NCBI GenBank assembly: GCA_944474755.1
Contig: OX104112.1
Coordinates: forward strand, 63,705,640-63,769,639
Direction of reading: 5' to 3'
From: Limnoperna fortunei
Lineage: Eukaryota; Mollusca; Bivalvia; Mytilida; Modiolidae
DNA length: 64,000 bases
This document shows positions 12,003-25,272 of the stretch, one piece after another (position 1 is the stretch's first letter; each line of letters starts with the position of its first letter). The notes beneath the pieces were generated by a model, which was given only the letters and a program-made list of their open reading frames with translations, had not been told where the DNA came from and searched no databases. The translations under genes were made by a program, and so were the position numbers.

Positions 12003-15000
12003 CTAAAAAAAAACATAAATGCAGTTTTGAAATTTTTTCTGAACAAAAATATTAACTATCTGACAAAATAAAACGTCAAAAATACTGAATAAAACTGCTA
12101 TTTTCACGAGGATATTATTTATTAGCAAAATATTATGTTTTATTAAATAGTAATATTTTTTCCCCATTTTATTTCATATAGCAATAAAGTGCAGTATATT
12201 TTCATATTTTCCATTGAATCTCTGCCTTTTATGTAATTTCCGGGAAAAGTACAGATGTGTTCCGAACATCGGCTTTTATATTTTACTGTTGTTTGGTAAA
12301 CAAACATGGCCGAAAGTGACATACATGATCTGCTCTCGAGGGAAAAAAGTGGCTCGTTTCAAAGCAGGAATATATGCTAGTAGTACACTCGAATTTCGGC
12401 GATGAAAGTTTGTCGCTTTAATGGACGTTAATTTCGCTGAAACGCATTGTATTTAATTATTTAGGAGTCATTTGGTTTGAGCAATAAATGCAAGATATTT
12501 TAAAAGTAATTTAGCCTTGGGATCATTGTTTACATTGCCGAATGAAGGGTAATCGCCAAATTTCGAGTATGGACGAAATTCGAGTGTGTGGCCATATATT
12601 CACAAACAATAAGGAGCAACAAATAAAAACACAAAATTGAAAAAAAAATCGGTTTTTATTATATGTAAATCTACATCAAAATATATATCTGTAGTATTGA
12701 CCAAGTGAAAATATGATAATATTGGACCTAGTAAAATATTACAAAATAGCAAAGATAATGAATAATCACTTAAATGCACAAAAAATACTACTATTTAATA
12801 AAAGGGTTATTGCATGAATATTGGAAAATATTGTCCCTCGCAAGATGCTATATTGCACTCGCAAGCTCGTGCAATATAACACTTGCTTGGGACAATATTT
12901 CCCAATATTCATGCAATAACCCTATAATATAACATGGTTATGTCTTCCTTAAATGGTCGATTTGTTGGTAGAATAAACAAAGTAGATTCTTATATGCGCT
13001 TAGGTGGGTGGGTGATCTTTCAGGGGGGATAGAAATTTTGTCTTTTTGCGAATGCAGCACATCGCGATGAGCTAAAAGACATACAAATTACGATTTTTGT
13101 AATGTTGTTGCACATTTTGTCAATTTTTTTAACAAACATATTCATTAGTTATTTTACAAAATAATCACTTGCCGATACAAAACACTTCTTTGTACGCTGG
13201 AATGATGTTATTTTTACGATGGTATTGTTTAGCAGCATGAAATCTTGTAACCTGGTTATGTAGGTAATTTAGCAAATTTAATTGTGACGATAGTTGCTTA
13301 AGTACTATTGTTAGCAACAGAAGAGCAATTGTAAGTGTTGGTTGTCAAGATATAAATGTACAAAGTAAACAAAAACAGTTAATTTCATGGGCAAAGTAAC
13401 GACAAGGGACTATAGATTCTGCATGCAATTATTCATCAACAGTTATATTGAATTAGAAGCGACATTGCGATAATAATAAGAGCTCTAAGTCGTTGCATAC
13501 ACAATTTGATAGAAATATATTTAAACAAAACGTATCTTACGTTACATTTCACATACCTTTACATCTACTGGATTTATTGCACTTTCCATGTCACATTTAT
13601 TTCCCACTAATATTATGCCGTTGGTGTGATCATGGGTTGTCTTTATGTTTTCACAGTTACCTCGTGCACATTGAAGAGAAGACTAAAACATAATTGTTTT
13701 GTAGCGAATTATTTTGTAACAGAAGTTCTTTAAGATTAAACTAACTGATAAATGTGTTGCTTTGCTTATTTTTGTAATAAATTCACTACGTACACTGTAT
13801 TTATTTATAAAACGACGGTTTGATGACCTGAAGCAGAGAAGATAAAAAATCAGTTCAATCATTTATTTAACAGTTATAAACTAATAGGGATTGTTTTATT
13901 GGAAAAATTGTAAATATGTTCCCTTGACTTTTTGATTATAATGGGATTTTAAAATTCCGGAGAAAGTAAGAAATAAAACAAGAGTTTGTTTTCCATGAAG
14001 TGTGACAACGGTGCGAGTTTGAATCCCGCTGAAAGTAAGCAAAATATTTGACTGTATTAAAATCTAATTCTAACAGTGTTGGGTTTAATTTCTAGAAATG
14101 AAGTTTCTATTAGAGTTGGATATCGACGGTTTATGTAACGTGGGCAAATTTGCCTATACAAATGATTTTAATTCCAAAACGGACATTTCTGATAGGGTTT
14201 TCAGTGCTCGACCCACAGCGCTACCACGCGCGCCCGAGGTTGAAGGAATCATTATTTTAGATTTGGCTTTAAACTGATATACACATATTTGTTTCAACCG
14301 TTGTTACATACCTGATCTGATACGTCATATACAACTATAAATGTATTGAATGCCTTGTACATATTACAAGAAAAACCTGAGAATGGGTCATCCCTTTCAT
14401 CTGTCTGCAACAAAACTACGTTTTAATAAACATGTAACTGAAAGGGAGCAATTTGCAACGGCTAAGTTATATGTATAAATTTACTAATTTAATCTTACTG
14501 GATTTGTCATGACAATGTAACTCAACCAGTGTCTAATTAGAGATAGCCAATGATTAATAATCTGGAGCACCTGTAGGCAACCCTGGTTGTTTGGCTACCA
14601 ATTTTCTATTTTGTGCTTTTTGGTTTTGTTTCTTGTGATCATGTTGTGTGGTTGGTTGTCTTGCTATTTTTCTTACTAGTACAAACACTATCTTTTCTCA
14701 GATTTACAGTTTATACATGATGAACTGATATTTAAACGCATAATATTAACTACCCTATCCACCTCAAAATAAAACTGTCATCGATATTCGTTAATCATAC
14801 GTGTACTTCTTTACCAAACATTGTTCTTCAATATATTTCAACGCATATTCCGTTGATTGTGAAAATTCCAAACTTACGACGAAAAAATAATTATCAACAC
14901 TTTTGTTGTTGAGAACGTAAAACAAAATAAATAAACAGAAACTACTATAGCAGATTAAAGGCTCTTTGGATTAAAACCAGAAGATAAATATAATTCATAA

Positions 15001-18000
15001 ATTGTTAATGAAAAAATATGACGGAATACTTCTAACTTACAAAACTGACGCAAACTTCATCTCCATTATCAGTGAAAACTGTAGTGGTTGCCTTGAAAAA
15101 TAATGAACTAGAACTAACATTATAGTTATTGGGAAAAAGTATTCAGAAATATGGTTCTGACAAAAATTCTGAAAATTGTACGAGCAAAGTTTGTTTGTAA
15201 TTTTTTTTTCAGATGTAATCATGCGTATAGAGTTAGGTCTTAATCTAGGATTGCATTTGTCTAAGCTAACCATTTTATTATTAAGATTGCTAAGATTCTG
15301 TGAAACCAAGTTGAAATCCTTTACAACATTAAAATAATTCATTTATTTATTCCTGCACAGAAGTAATGCAAGTAATAATATGGTTGATTTTTTGTTATTT
15401 TACACCATTTAAAAAGATGAATAAAAACAAAACTATTCATTTAAATGCTAGTTCTGGTCTTAAATTACAAATTTGTTGCAGAGCTACGTCTATGCATACA
15501 ATATAAACAACAATTCAAAACATCAACCACAAAACGAAATATGGTAAGTTAAGCAATACCAACGACTGTGGTTTAGATTTCATCAGAAAGTTGCGACAAG
15601 CATATCAAAACAACTCATATACAGAACGATTCAAATTTGGTATAATAAACTCTAGTTCGAAAAATCATATTATTTCATTTTTTTTAACCCATTTTAACAA
15701 GTACATGTATTCTTAATTGGCTTACCCCTCTGAAACTTGAATTGTAGTCAGGTGAAAATGCATTTTCCTAAAATAAAATTAATGTTTTATGGAAATATAC
15801 AAAAATAAAATGGTAAACAGTCATAGGTTGATTGTTTTTACGAAACTGCGTTATTTATTCTAGTTTAATTGAAAGCAATTTGTGTTAAGCTGACCAGACT
15901 TTGAGTAAAGTTAATCAAAAGATCTAAAATAATAGCAATATAAATCGAAAGTTTAACAGTCCTCTGGGATCATACTAAGATGAATATGGTGCTCGACCTA
16001 CAGAGCAGCCCAGAGCGTACCCAGATGATGGATAAAGGACGTACTCGGTAGAGGTGGTGTTGTCAGGATTATATACTTAGAACTTGGGGCAGTCGAAAGA
16101 GAATAACGTGTTTAGAGAGTGCCACGTTCTTTTCATGATAAAGACTCGTTTTGTAGATTTTTAAAAAGATCCTGTTCTTTGAAGCCGTTACAAAAGGCTA
16201 AGTTCTACGTCACTACTTCATTCTTTTTCCTTTGGCAGTCAAAATTTTGTTCCTACTTGGCTACAGCTTTTTTTCTTTGTCGACTTGATCTCGTCCTGAA
16301 GATGGCTGAAATATTGCTAGATGGGCGTTATGCAATTAATCAATCGGATTAATCCAGACTGCGTGGAATAAATTCCTCTTCAGAGTTTGAGATGACATCA
16401 ACAGTGGTGATTATGGAAAACCCACTAAGGATGTTTTAATGGCAGCTTACTTAACCTAAACGTGCTTTACTCTATCCTGAATAAAACATACAAAAATCGC
16501 AAGAAAACCAACAGAAAAACAACCTATTATTTGGTACAAATAATCTTTATTATTATTCTCTATATTATCAAGCTGGTAGTGATAAAACCATTATTCTTGG
16601 AATCTTGCTGATATCGGAACAGAACAGAATCAGTACAACCTAATACAAATAAAACTTAATTTAGGTTGGAATATAAATTTTAAATATTTCGTACGTTTTT
16701 GTTGTTTTATTTGCTGTTATTATAAACCAAGTCTTTTGAACAATTCACTGTGTTGTTATTTTATATTCCCGCTAAATTTGACTCAAGCAAGGCACATTAG
16801 ACCAATTTAGTTTAGCCTCGAAATATGGAAACATATAAATGTGTTGGTTTTAATATGTTTTACTCACAGTTATTCGGCGTATTAAACTTGATTTTCCGCT
16901 ACCACTTGGACCAACAACATATATTTCGATGTGTCTGAAAAAAACAGTTGAAGAAATACATAAATATAGGGTATTCTAATATGGAGTCCTTCATACGCTT
17001 GAGTACACATTGCGGTTTTAACAAGCATAAAGCCCGCTGTGACGTAACAGTTAGAATTCATTTTAGGCTAAATTCTAATATGGCGTCCTTCATACGCTTT
17101 GGAACACATTATGATTCTAATAAGCATAGAGCCCTTTATGACATCACTATTCGAAAGCGTTTTCTTAGTACCTCTTCAGAATTTAAACATGTGTTAGACA
17201 TATTAGATTACAATTGGGCTTTATGCGAATTAGAACATGATCAGACCTTATATTTTTGTCATTTTATATCTCGCCATCTCAGATGAAGACAAATATAAGG
17301 TCATGAACATGTTCTAATTCTCATAGAGCTCGCTTGCAATAATAATTTTCTTAAATGAACAATCAATTTTTAATGCTTAAATGATGTTAGCAATTTTTAC
17401 CCATGACAAGCCTTAAAAATCTTGAAATGAAGTGTAAATATAGTTTTATAATTGAGGTTTTGAGATTGCAGTATAATATAATTGTATCATTTGTGTCTCA
17501 AATAACGAACAGTCAATCACTTGCATTTCTTCGATTTAAGGATGTGCCTGGTAGTCAATTTCTGTCCTAAAAGATAAATGTAAAAGCAATATTTTCTGAA
17601 AGACGTATAAAACGGGTATAAAATCTGAAGACTGATACACGTTGGTCTTTTTTTCTAAAAAGTATGCCAGTTTTCAATATCTCCAAAATACGTTTTACTT
17701 TGTTGCATTTGACAAGTCTCCAACGTTAACCGGCGACTTTACTGTCCCCGTTTTGGTTTTCTATTCATTACTCCTTGTTCGAATGAGCAATCATTGCATA
17801 TGACCTTAAGTTTTCTGCATTGCTTGGTGTTTTGTGGATATGGCTTTATGGACTGCTCGACCCAGTAAATGCCACCAAGATTAAAGTCTCCGCCAAGCCA
17901 GACATGGCAGTTACAACTTTATTGAATGGCATTAATTGATCTTTTCAATTCAGCCAAATAGGATTCAATTTAAGTTTTTAAAGGTTTAAAAAACCTACCA

Positions 18001-21000
18001 ATGTACAAGTCGGGAAACCATGTTATTTGCAATTTTACCCATATCAGTTAAGTTTTGCCTTCTAATTTATTGTCCGATGGCTCCGAACTGAGGTACTTAT
18101 CACTTACAAGTATGAAGACACCGCCATGAGCATCAGATGGGCGGTCTCTTTTTATACATTAAAACGTGATGAAAATATCTCTGTTGATTTGATGTTACTT
18201 TGGAGCCATGACTCATTACCTACTATTATGTCAGTTTGTGAGGTTTCTGTCATGCTATCACGAAGTGTTTTTTTTATAGATTGGCGATTTACAACAACTA
18301 TTCTAAGAGGAATGTCATGCTTTTTATCTTTGGTGCGACTGCTTGGTTTGGGTTTTGTTACTGATAAGGAAGCAGCAGTAGGACTTACTATATTTGTCTC
18401 AATAAAAGATGGTCACTAAGTGGGTCCTAAATAGTTTAATTCTCATATACTGGTGTATCAAAAGTGCAAGCAGAAAAGTTGGGTATGCCACATGTGTAAT
18501 ACATTCCCATGAGACGTTATGTTTGTTACACGTAGAAATAACCTTTAAATTAACCGACACAAGACAAATACAATTTACAATTTTAATTTTTTATTAATTA
18601 TAGTTAATTACTAATTACACTTAATATTTTATTAATTACAATAATAGAGTAAAATGTTAACTTAGCTGTCTTCCAAAGTTCCAATTTGATGTCCAATCAA
18701 TAAACGAACTTCCAAATGTTGTATCGAAAATAAGTTGAATTTCTAAAACAGTCAGGAAAATATAAGTCCACTGACACAAAATATTAAGTCCAATATTAAT
18801 GACGTTTTCACTAAACGAATGAAGTCCTAAACAAGATCTATATCCAATAGCACGAATGAATGTCAATCCAAAATCTGTCTCTAAAATCTGCACCCAAGTC
18901 CTTTATTTAAATATCTCCAAAATGAATGTTCTAGAATTTAGAAGGTCATGCAATGTTGTTGTTTTTGCATCTGACTTGTTTATTATTATTGCATAATTGA
19001 CAGTTCTAGAATATTCTTTTTCTCGAGTGAACAAATAACAATCAATGTAAAAGATTACAATGTAATAATTTTATGATAGTTTTGTTGTAAACAAATACAA
19101 AAAAATAAGGCCTGTCAAAAGTACACGTAAGCAGTAAGTATATCTACGTCTGGGTTAAAATATAGTGAAACCTAAAGGATAGCAATTTTAAATGTTATCT
19201 TCTGTATGTGTTAAAAAAGATAGTACCCGAGATATTTTGGTTACTTCCGGTTTTTGTAGTTCACTGGCCCGATCATAGACTGAATAAATTTTGCTGCAGA
19301 AATATTCAAAATCTCTCCAAAAATAAAACATACCGTAAAAAAATATAATTTAACATGAAATGTGAACTTTTAAGCGGGGTTTGCAGTGTAAAAAGCAGTA
19401 ATAAAGAAAGAAAAACAATAATTTTCTCTACACAAATATGGCATCTGGTGCTGCTCACGTGTGTGCTATATATATATATATATATATATATATAAGTGTC
19501 TAATGAATTAACCAAACAATGTCGTTGTAATTTCCACTCTGAAAATCATCTGTACACACAGATTTGATTTTTGAGCCGTCCCACCTCGGGAATCGAACTC
19601 GTGTCAGTTTATAACATCTATGGCTACTGCGCCTAGCATGTAAAGACAGAGGTGTAACCTCTAGACCAGATCCGTCCGCTAAAAAAACGGAGTTTCACTG
19701 GCCTAGTGTTACTTTTGGTTGAACATGTCATTTACATACACAATGTTTTTGTGCGACCTGAGCTTTAATTACAACGATTTTCATACAATCAGAATGGATC
19801 TGTAAGCAATTATACAGATGCGTGCATATAGTTGTTTTGAATTTCTATTTATAATTGTCTATTTATATATGCCCAACATTCTGATTGTATTTCAACATTG
19901 GATCTTTAGAAATGCACTAAAGATACATAGTTAAGATAAATGATATTTATAAGTGTCTAATGAATTAACCAAACAATGTCGTTGTAATTTCCACTCTGAA
20001 AATCATCTGTACACACAGATTTGATTTTTGAGCCGTCCCACCTCGGGAATCGAACTCGTGTCAGTTTATAACATCTATGGCTACTGCGCCTAGCATGTAA
20101 AGACAGAGGTGTAACCTCTAGACCAGATCCGTCCGCTAAAAAAACGGAGTTTCACTGGCCTAGTGTTACTTTTGGTTGAACATGTCATTTACATACACAA
20201 TGTTTTTGTGCGACCTGAGCTTTAATTACAACGATTTTCATACAATCAGAATGGATCTGTAAGCAATTATACAGATGCGTGCATATAGTTGTTTTGAATT
20301 TCTATTTATAATTGTCTATTTATATATGCCCAACATTCTGATTGTATTTCAACATTGGATCTTTAGAAATGCACTAAAGATACATAGTTAAGATAAATGA
20401 TATTTATAAGTGTCTAATGAATTAACCAAACAATGTCGTTGTAATTTCCACTCTGAAAATCATCTGTACACACAGATTTGATTTTTGAGCCGTCCCACCT
20501 CGGGAATCGAACTCGTGTCAGTTTATAACATCTATGGCTACTGCGCCTAGCATGTAAAGACAGAGGTGTAACCTCTAGACCAGATCCGTCCGCTAAAAAA
20601 ACGGAGTTTCACTGGCCTAGTGTTACTTTTGGTTGAACATGTCATTTACATACACAATGTTTTTGTGCGACCTGAGCTTTAATTACAACGATTTTCATAC
20701 AATCAGAATGGATCTGTAAGCAATTATACAGATGCGTGCATATAGTTGTTTTGAATTTCTATTTATAATTGTCTATTTATATATGCCCAACATTCTGATT
20801 GTATTTCAACATTGGATCTTTAGAAATGCACTAAAGATACATAGTTAAGATAAATGATATTTATAAGTGTCTAATGAATTAACCAAACAATGTCGTTGTA
20901 ATTTCCACTCTGAAAATCATCTGTACACACAGATTTGATTTTTGAGCCGTCCCACCTCGGGAATCGAACTCGTGTCAGTTTATAACATCTATGGCTACTG

Positions 21001-24000
21001 CGCCTAGCATGTAAAGACAGAGGTGTAACCTCTAGACCAGATCCGTCCGCTAAAAAAACGGAGTTTCACTGGCCTAGTGTTACTTTTGGTTGAACATGTC
21101 ATTTACATACACAATGTTTTTGTGCGACCTGAGCTTTAATTACAACGATTTTCATACAATCAGAATGGATCTGTAAGCAATTATACAGATGCGTGCATAT
21201 AGTTGTTTTGAATTTCTATTTATAATTGTCTATTTATATATGCCCAACATTCTGATTGTATTTCAACATTGGATCTTTAGAAATGCACTAAAGATACATA
21301 GTTAAGATAAATGATATTTATAAGTGTCTAATGAATTAACCAAACAATGTCGTTGTAATTTCCACTCTGAAAATCATCTGTACACACAGATTTGATTTTT
21401 GAGCCGTCCCACCTCGGGAATCGAACTCGTGTCAGTTTATAACATCTATGGCTACTGCGCCTAGCATGTAAAGACAGAGGTGTAACCTCTAGACCAGATC
21501 CGTCCGCTAAAAAAACGGAGTTTCACTGGCCTAGTGTTACTTTTGGTTGAACATGTCATTTACATACACAATGTTTTTGTGCGACCTGAGCTTTAATTAC
21601 AACGATTTTCATACAATCAGAATGGATCTGTAAGCAATTATACAGATGCGTGCATATAGTTGTTTTGAATTTCTATTTATAATTGTCTATTTATATATGC
21701 CCAACATTCTGATTGTATTTCAACATTGGATCTTTAGAAATGCACTAAAGATACATAGTTAAGATAAATGATATTTATAAGTGTCTAATGAATTAACCAA
21801 ACAATGTCGTTGTAATTTCCACTCTGAAAATCATCTGTACACACAGATTTGATTTTTGAGCCGTCCCACCTCGGGAATCGAACTCGTGTCAGTTTATAAC
21901 ATCTATGGCTACTGCGCCTAGCATGTAAAGACAGAGGTGTAACCTCTAGACCAGATCCGTCCGCTAAAAAAACGGAGTTTCACTGGCCTAGTGTTACTTT
22001 TGGTTGAACATGTCATTTACATACACAATGTTTTTGTGCGACCTGAGCTTTAATTACAACGATTTTCATACAATCAGAATGGATCTGTAAGCAATTATAC
22101 AGATGCGTGCATATAGTTGTTTTGAATTTCTATTTATAATTGTCTATTTATATATGCCCAACATTCTGATTGTATTTCAACATTGGATCTTTAGAAATGC
22201 ACTAAAGATACATAGTTAAGATAAATGATATTTATAAGTGTCTAATGAATTAACCAAACAATGTCGTTGTAATTTCCACTCTGAAAATCATCTGTACACA
22301 CAGATTTGATTTTTGAGCCGTCCCACCTCGGGAATCGAACTCGTGTCAGTTTATAACATCTATGGCTACTGCGCCTAGCATGTAAAGACAGAGGTGTAAC
22401 CTCTAGACCAGATCCGTCCGCTAAAAAAACGGAGTTTCACTGGCCTAGTGTTACTTTTGGTTGAACATGTCATTTACATACACAATGTTTTTGTGCGACC
22501 TGAGCTTTAATTACAACGATTTTCATACAATCAGAATGGATCTGTAAGCAATTATACAGATGCGTGCATATAGTTGTTTTGAATTTCTATTTATAATTGT
22601 CTATTTATATATGCCCAACATTCTGATTGTATTTCAACATTGGATCTTTAGAAATGCACTAAAGATACATAGTTAAGATCAATGATATTTATAAGTGTCT
22701 AATGAATTAACCAAACAATGTCGTTGTAATTTCCACTCTGAAAATCATCTGTACACACAGATTTGATTTTTGAGCCGTCCCACCTCGGGAATCGAACTCG
22801 TTTTCAGAGTGGAAATTACAACGACATTGTTTGGTTAATTCATTAGACACTTATAAATATCATTTATCTTAACTATGTATCTTTAGTGCATTTCTAAAGA
22901 TCCAATGTTGAAATACAATCAGAATGTTGGGCATATATAAATAGACAATTATAAATAGAAATTCAAAACAACTATATGCACGCATCTGTATAATTGCTTA
23001 CAGATCCATTCTGATTGTATGAAAATCGTTGTAATTAAAGCTCAGGTCGCACAAAAACATTGTGTATGTAAATGACATGTTCAACCAAAAGTAACACTAG
23101 GCCAGTGAAACTCCGTTTTTTTAGCGGACGGATCTGGTCTAGAGGTTACACCTCTGTCTTTACATGCTAGGCGCAGTAGCCATAGATGTTATAAACTGAC
23201 ACGAGTTCGATTCCCGAGGTGGGACGGCTCAAAAATCAAATCTGTGTGTACAGATGATTTTCAGAGTGGAAATTACAACGACATTGTTTGGTTAATTCAT
23301 TAGACACTTATAAATATCATTTATCTTAACTATGTATCTTTAGTGCATTTCTAAAGATCCAATGTTGAAATACAATCAGAATGTTGGGCATATATAAATA
23401 GACAATTATAAATAGAAATTCAAAACAACTATATGCACGCATCTGTATAATTGCTTACAGATCCATTCTGATTGTATGAAAATCGTTGTAATTAAAGCTC
23501 AGGTCGCACAAAAACATTGTGTATGTAAATGACATGTTCAACCAAAAGTAACACTAGGCCAGTGAAACTCCGTTTTTTTAGCGGACGGATCTGGTCTAGA
23601 GGTTACACCTCTGTCTTTACATGCTAGGCGCAGTAGCCATAGATGTTATAAACTGACACGAGTTCGATTCCCGAGGTGGGACGGCTCAAAAATCAAATCT
23701 GTGTGTACAGATGATTTTCAGAGTGGAAATTACAACGACATTGTTTGGTTAATTCATTAGACACTTATAAATATCATTTATCTTAACTATGTATCTTTAG
23801 TGCATTTCTAAAGATCCAATGTTGAAATACAATCAGAATGTTGGGCATATATAAATAGACAATTATAAATAGAAATTCAAAACAACTATATGCACGCATC
23901 TGTATAATTGCTTACAGATCCATTCTGATTGTATGAAAATCGTTGTAATTAAAGCTCAGGTCGCACAAAAACATTGTGTATGTAAATGACATGTTCAACC

Positions 24001-25231
24001 AAAAGTAACACTAGGCCAGTGAAACTCCGTTTTTTTAGCGGACGGATCTGGTCTAGAGGTTACACCTCTGTCTTTACATGCTAGGCGCAGTAGCCATAGA
24101 TGTTATAAACTGACACGAGTTCGATTCCCGAGGTGGGACGGCTCAAAAATCAAATCTGTGTGTACAGATGATTTTCAGAGTGGAAATTACAACGACATTG
24201 TTTGGTTAATTCATTAGACACTTATAAATATCATTTATCTTAACTATGTATCTTTAGTGCATTTCTAAAGATCCAATGTTGAAATACAATCAGAATGTTG
24301 GGCATATATAAATAGACAATTATAAATAGAAATTCAAAACAACTATATGCACGCATCTGTATAATTGCTTACAGATCCATTCTGATTGTATGAAAATCGT
24401 TGTAATTAAAGCTCAGGTCGCACAAAAACATTGTGTATGTAAATGACATGTTCAACCAAAAGTAACACTAGGCCAGTGAAACTCCGTTTTTTTAGCGGAC
24501 GGATCTGGTCTAGAGGTTACACCTCTGTCTTTACATGCTAGGCGCAGTAGCCATAGATGTTATAAACTGACACGAGTTCGATTCCCGAGGTGGGACGGCT
24601 CAAAAATCAAATCTGTGTGTACAGATGATTTTCAGAGTGGAAATTACAACGACATTGTTTGGTTAATTCATTAGACACTTATAAATATCATTTATCTTAA
24701 CTATGTATCTTTAGTGCATTTCTAAAGATCCAATGTTGAAATACAATCAGAATGTTGGGCATATATAAATAGACAATTATAAATAGAAATTCAAAACAAC
24801 TATATGCACGCATCTGTATAATTGCTTACAGATCCATTCTGATTGTATGAAAATCGTTGTAATTAAAGCTCAGGTCGCACAAAAACATTGTGTATGTAAA
24901 TGACATGTTCAACCAAAAGTAACACTAGGCCAGTGAAACTCCGTTTTTTTAGCGGACGGATCTGGTCTAGAGGTTACACCTCTGTCTTTACATGCTAGGC
25001 GCAGTAGCCATAGATGTTATAAACTGACACGAGTTCGATTCCCGAGGTGGGACGGCTCAAAAATCAAATCTGTGTGTACAGATGATTTTCAGAGTGGAAA
25101 TTACAACGACATTGTTTGGTTAATTCATTAGACACTTATAAATATCATTTATCTTAACTATGTATCTTTAGTGCATTTCTAAAGATCCAATGTTGAAATA
25201 CAATCAGAATGTTGGGCATATATAAATAGAC

Positions 25232-25272
<41 letters not shown>

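Noticed and set aside
13493..13693. 66-codon plus-strand frame
   Set aside because: It overlaps gene A exon 6 in antisense; the minus strand has the splice sites and the NKCD motif.
13980..14240. tRNA-like pieces (GAGTTTGAATCCC; GTGGTAGCGCTGTGGGTCGAG inverse)
   Set aside because: Each has only one box-like motif and no foldable cloverleaf, so they are too weak to list.
14570..14600. Possible microexon in gene A intron 4 that might supply DxxG
   Set aside because: An AG...GT pair exists on the minus strand, but its translation has no DxxG and exons 4 and 5 already align to Ras without a gap.
16948..17286. 112-codon plus-strand frame
   Set aside because: It arises from two tandem units and a fold-back element upstream of gene A exon 2.
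18126..18419. 97-codon plus-strand frame
   Set aside because: The opposite strand encodes LINE endonuclease motifs; the plus frame is a shadow.
19494..25237. CRISPR array
   Set aside because: Units are identical throughout with no variable spacers, the period is 457 bp and the genome is eukaryotic.
19494..25237. Cluster of functional tRNA genes
   Set aside because: The A and B boxes are about 70 bp apart and the T-arm and acceptor stems do not pair well; a SINE-type tRNA relic fits better.
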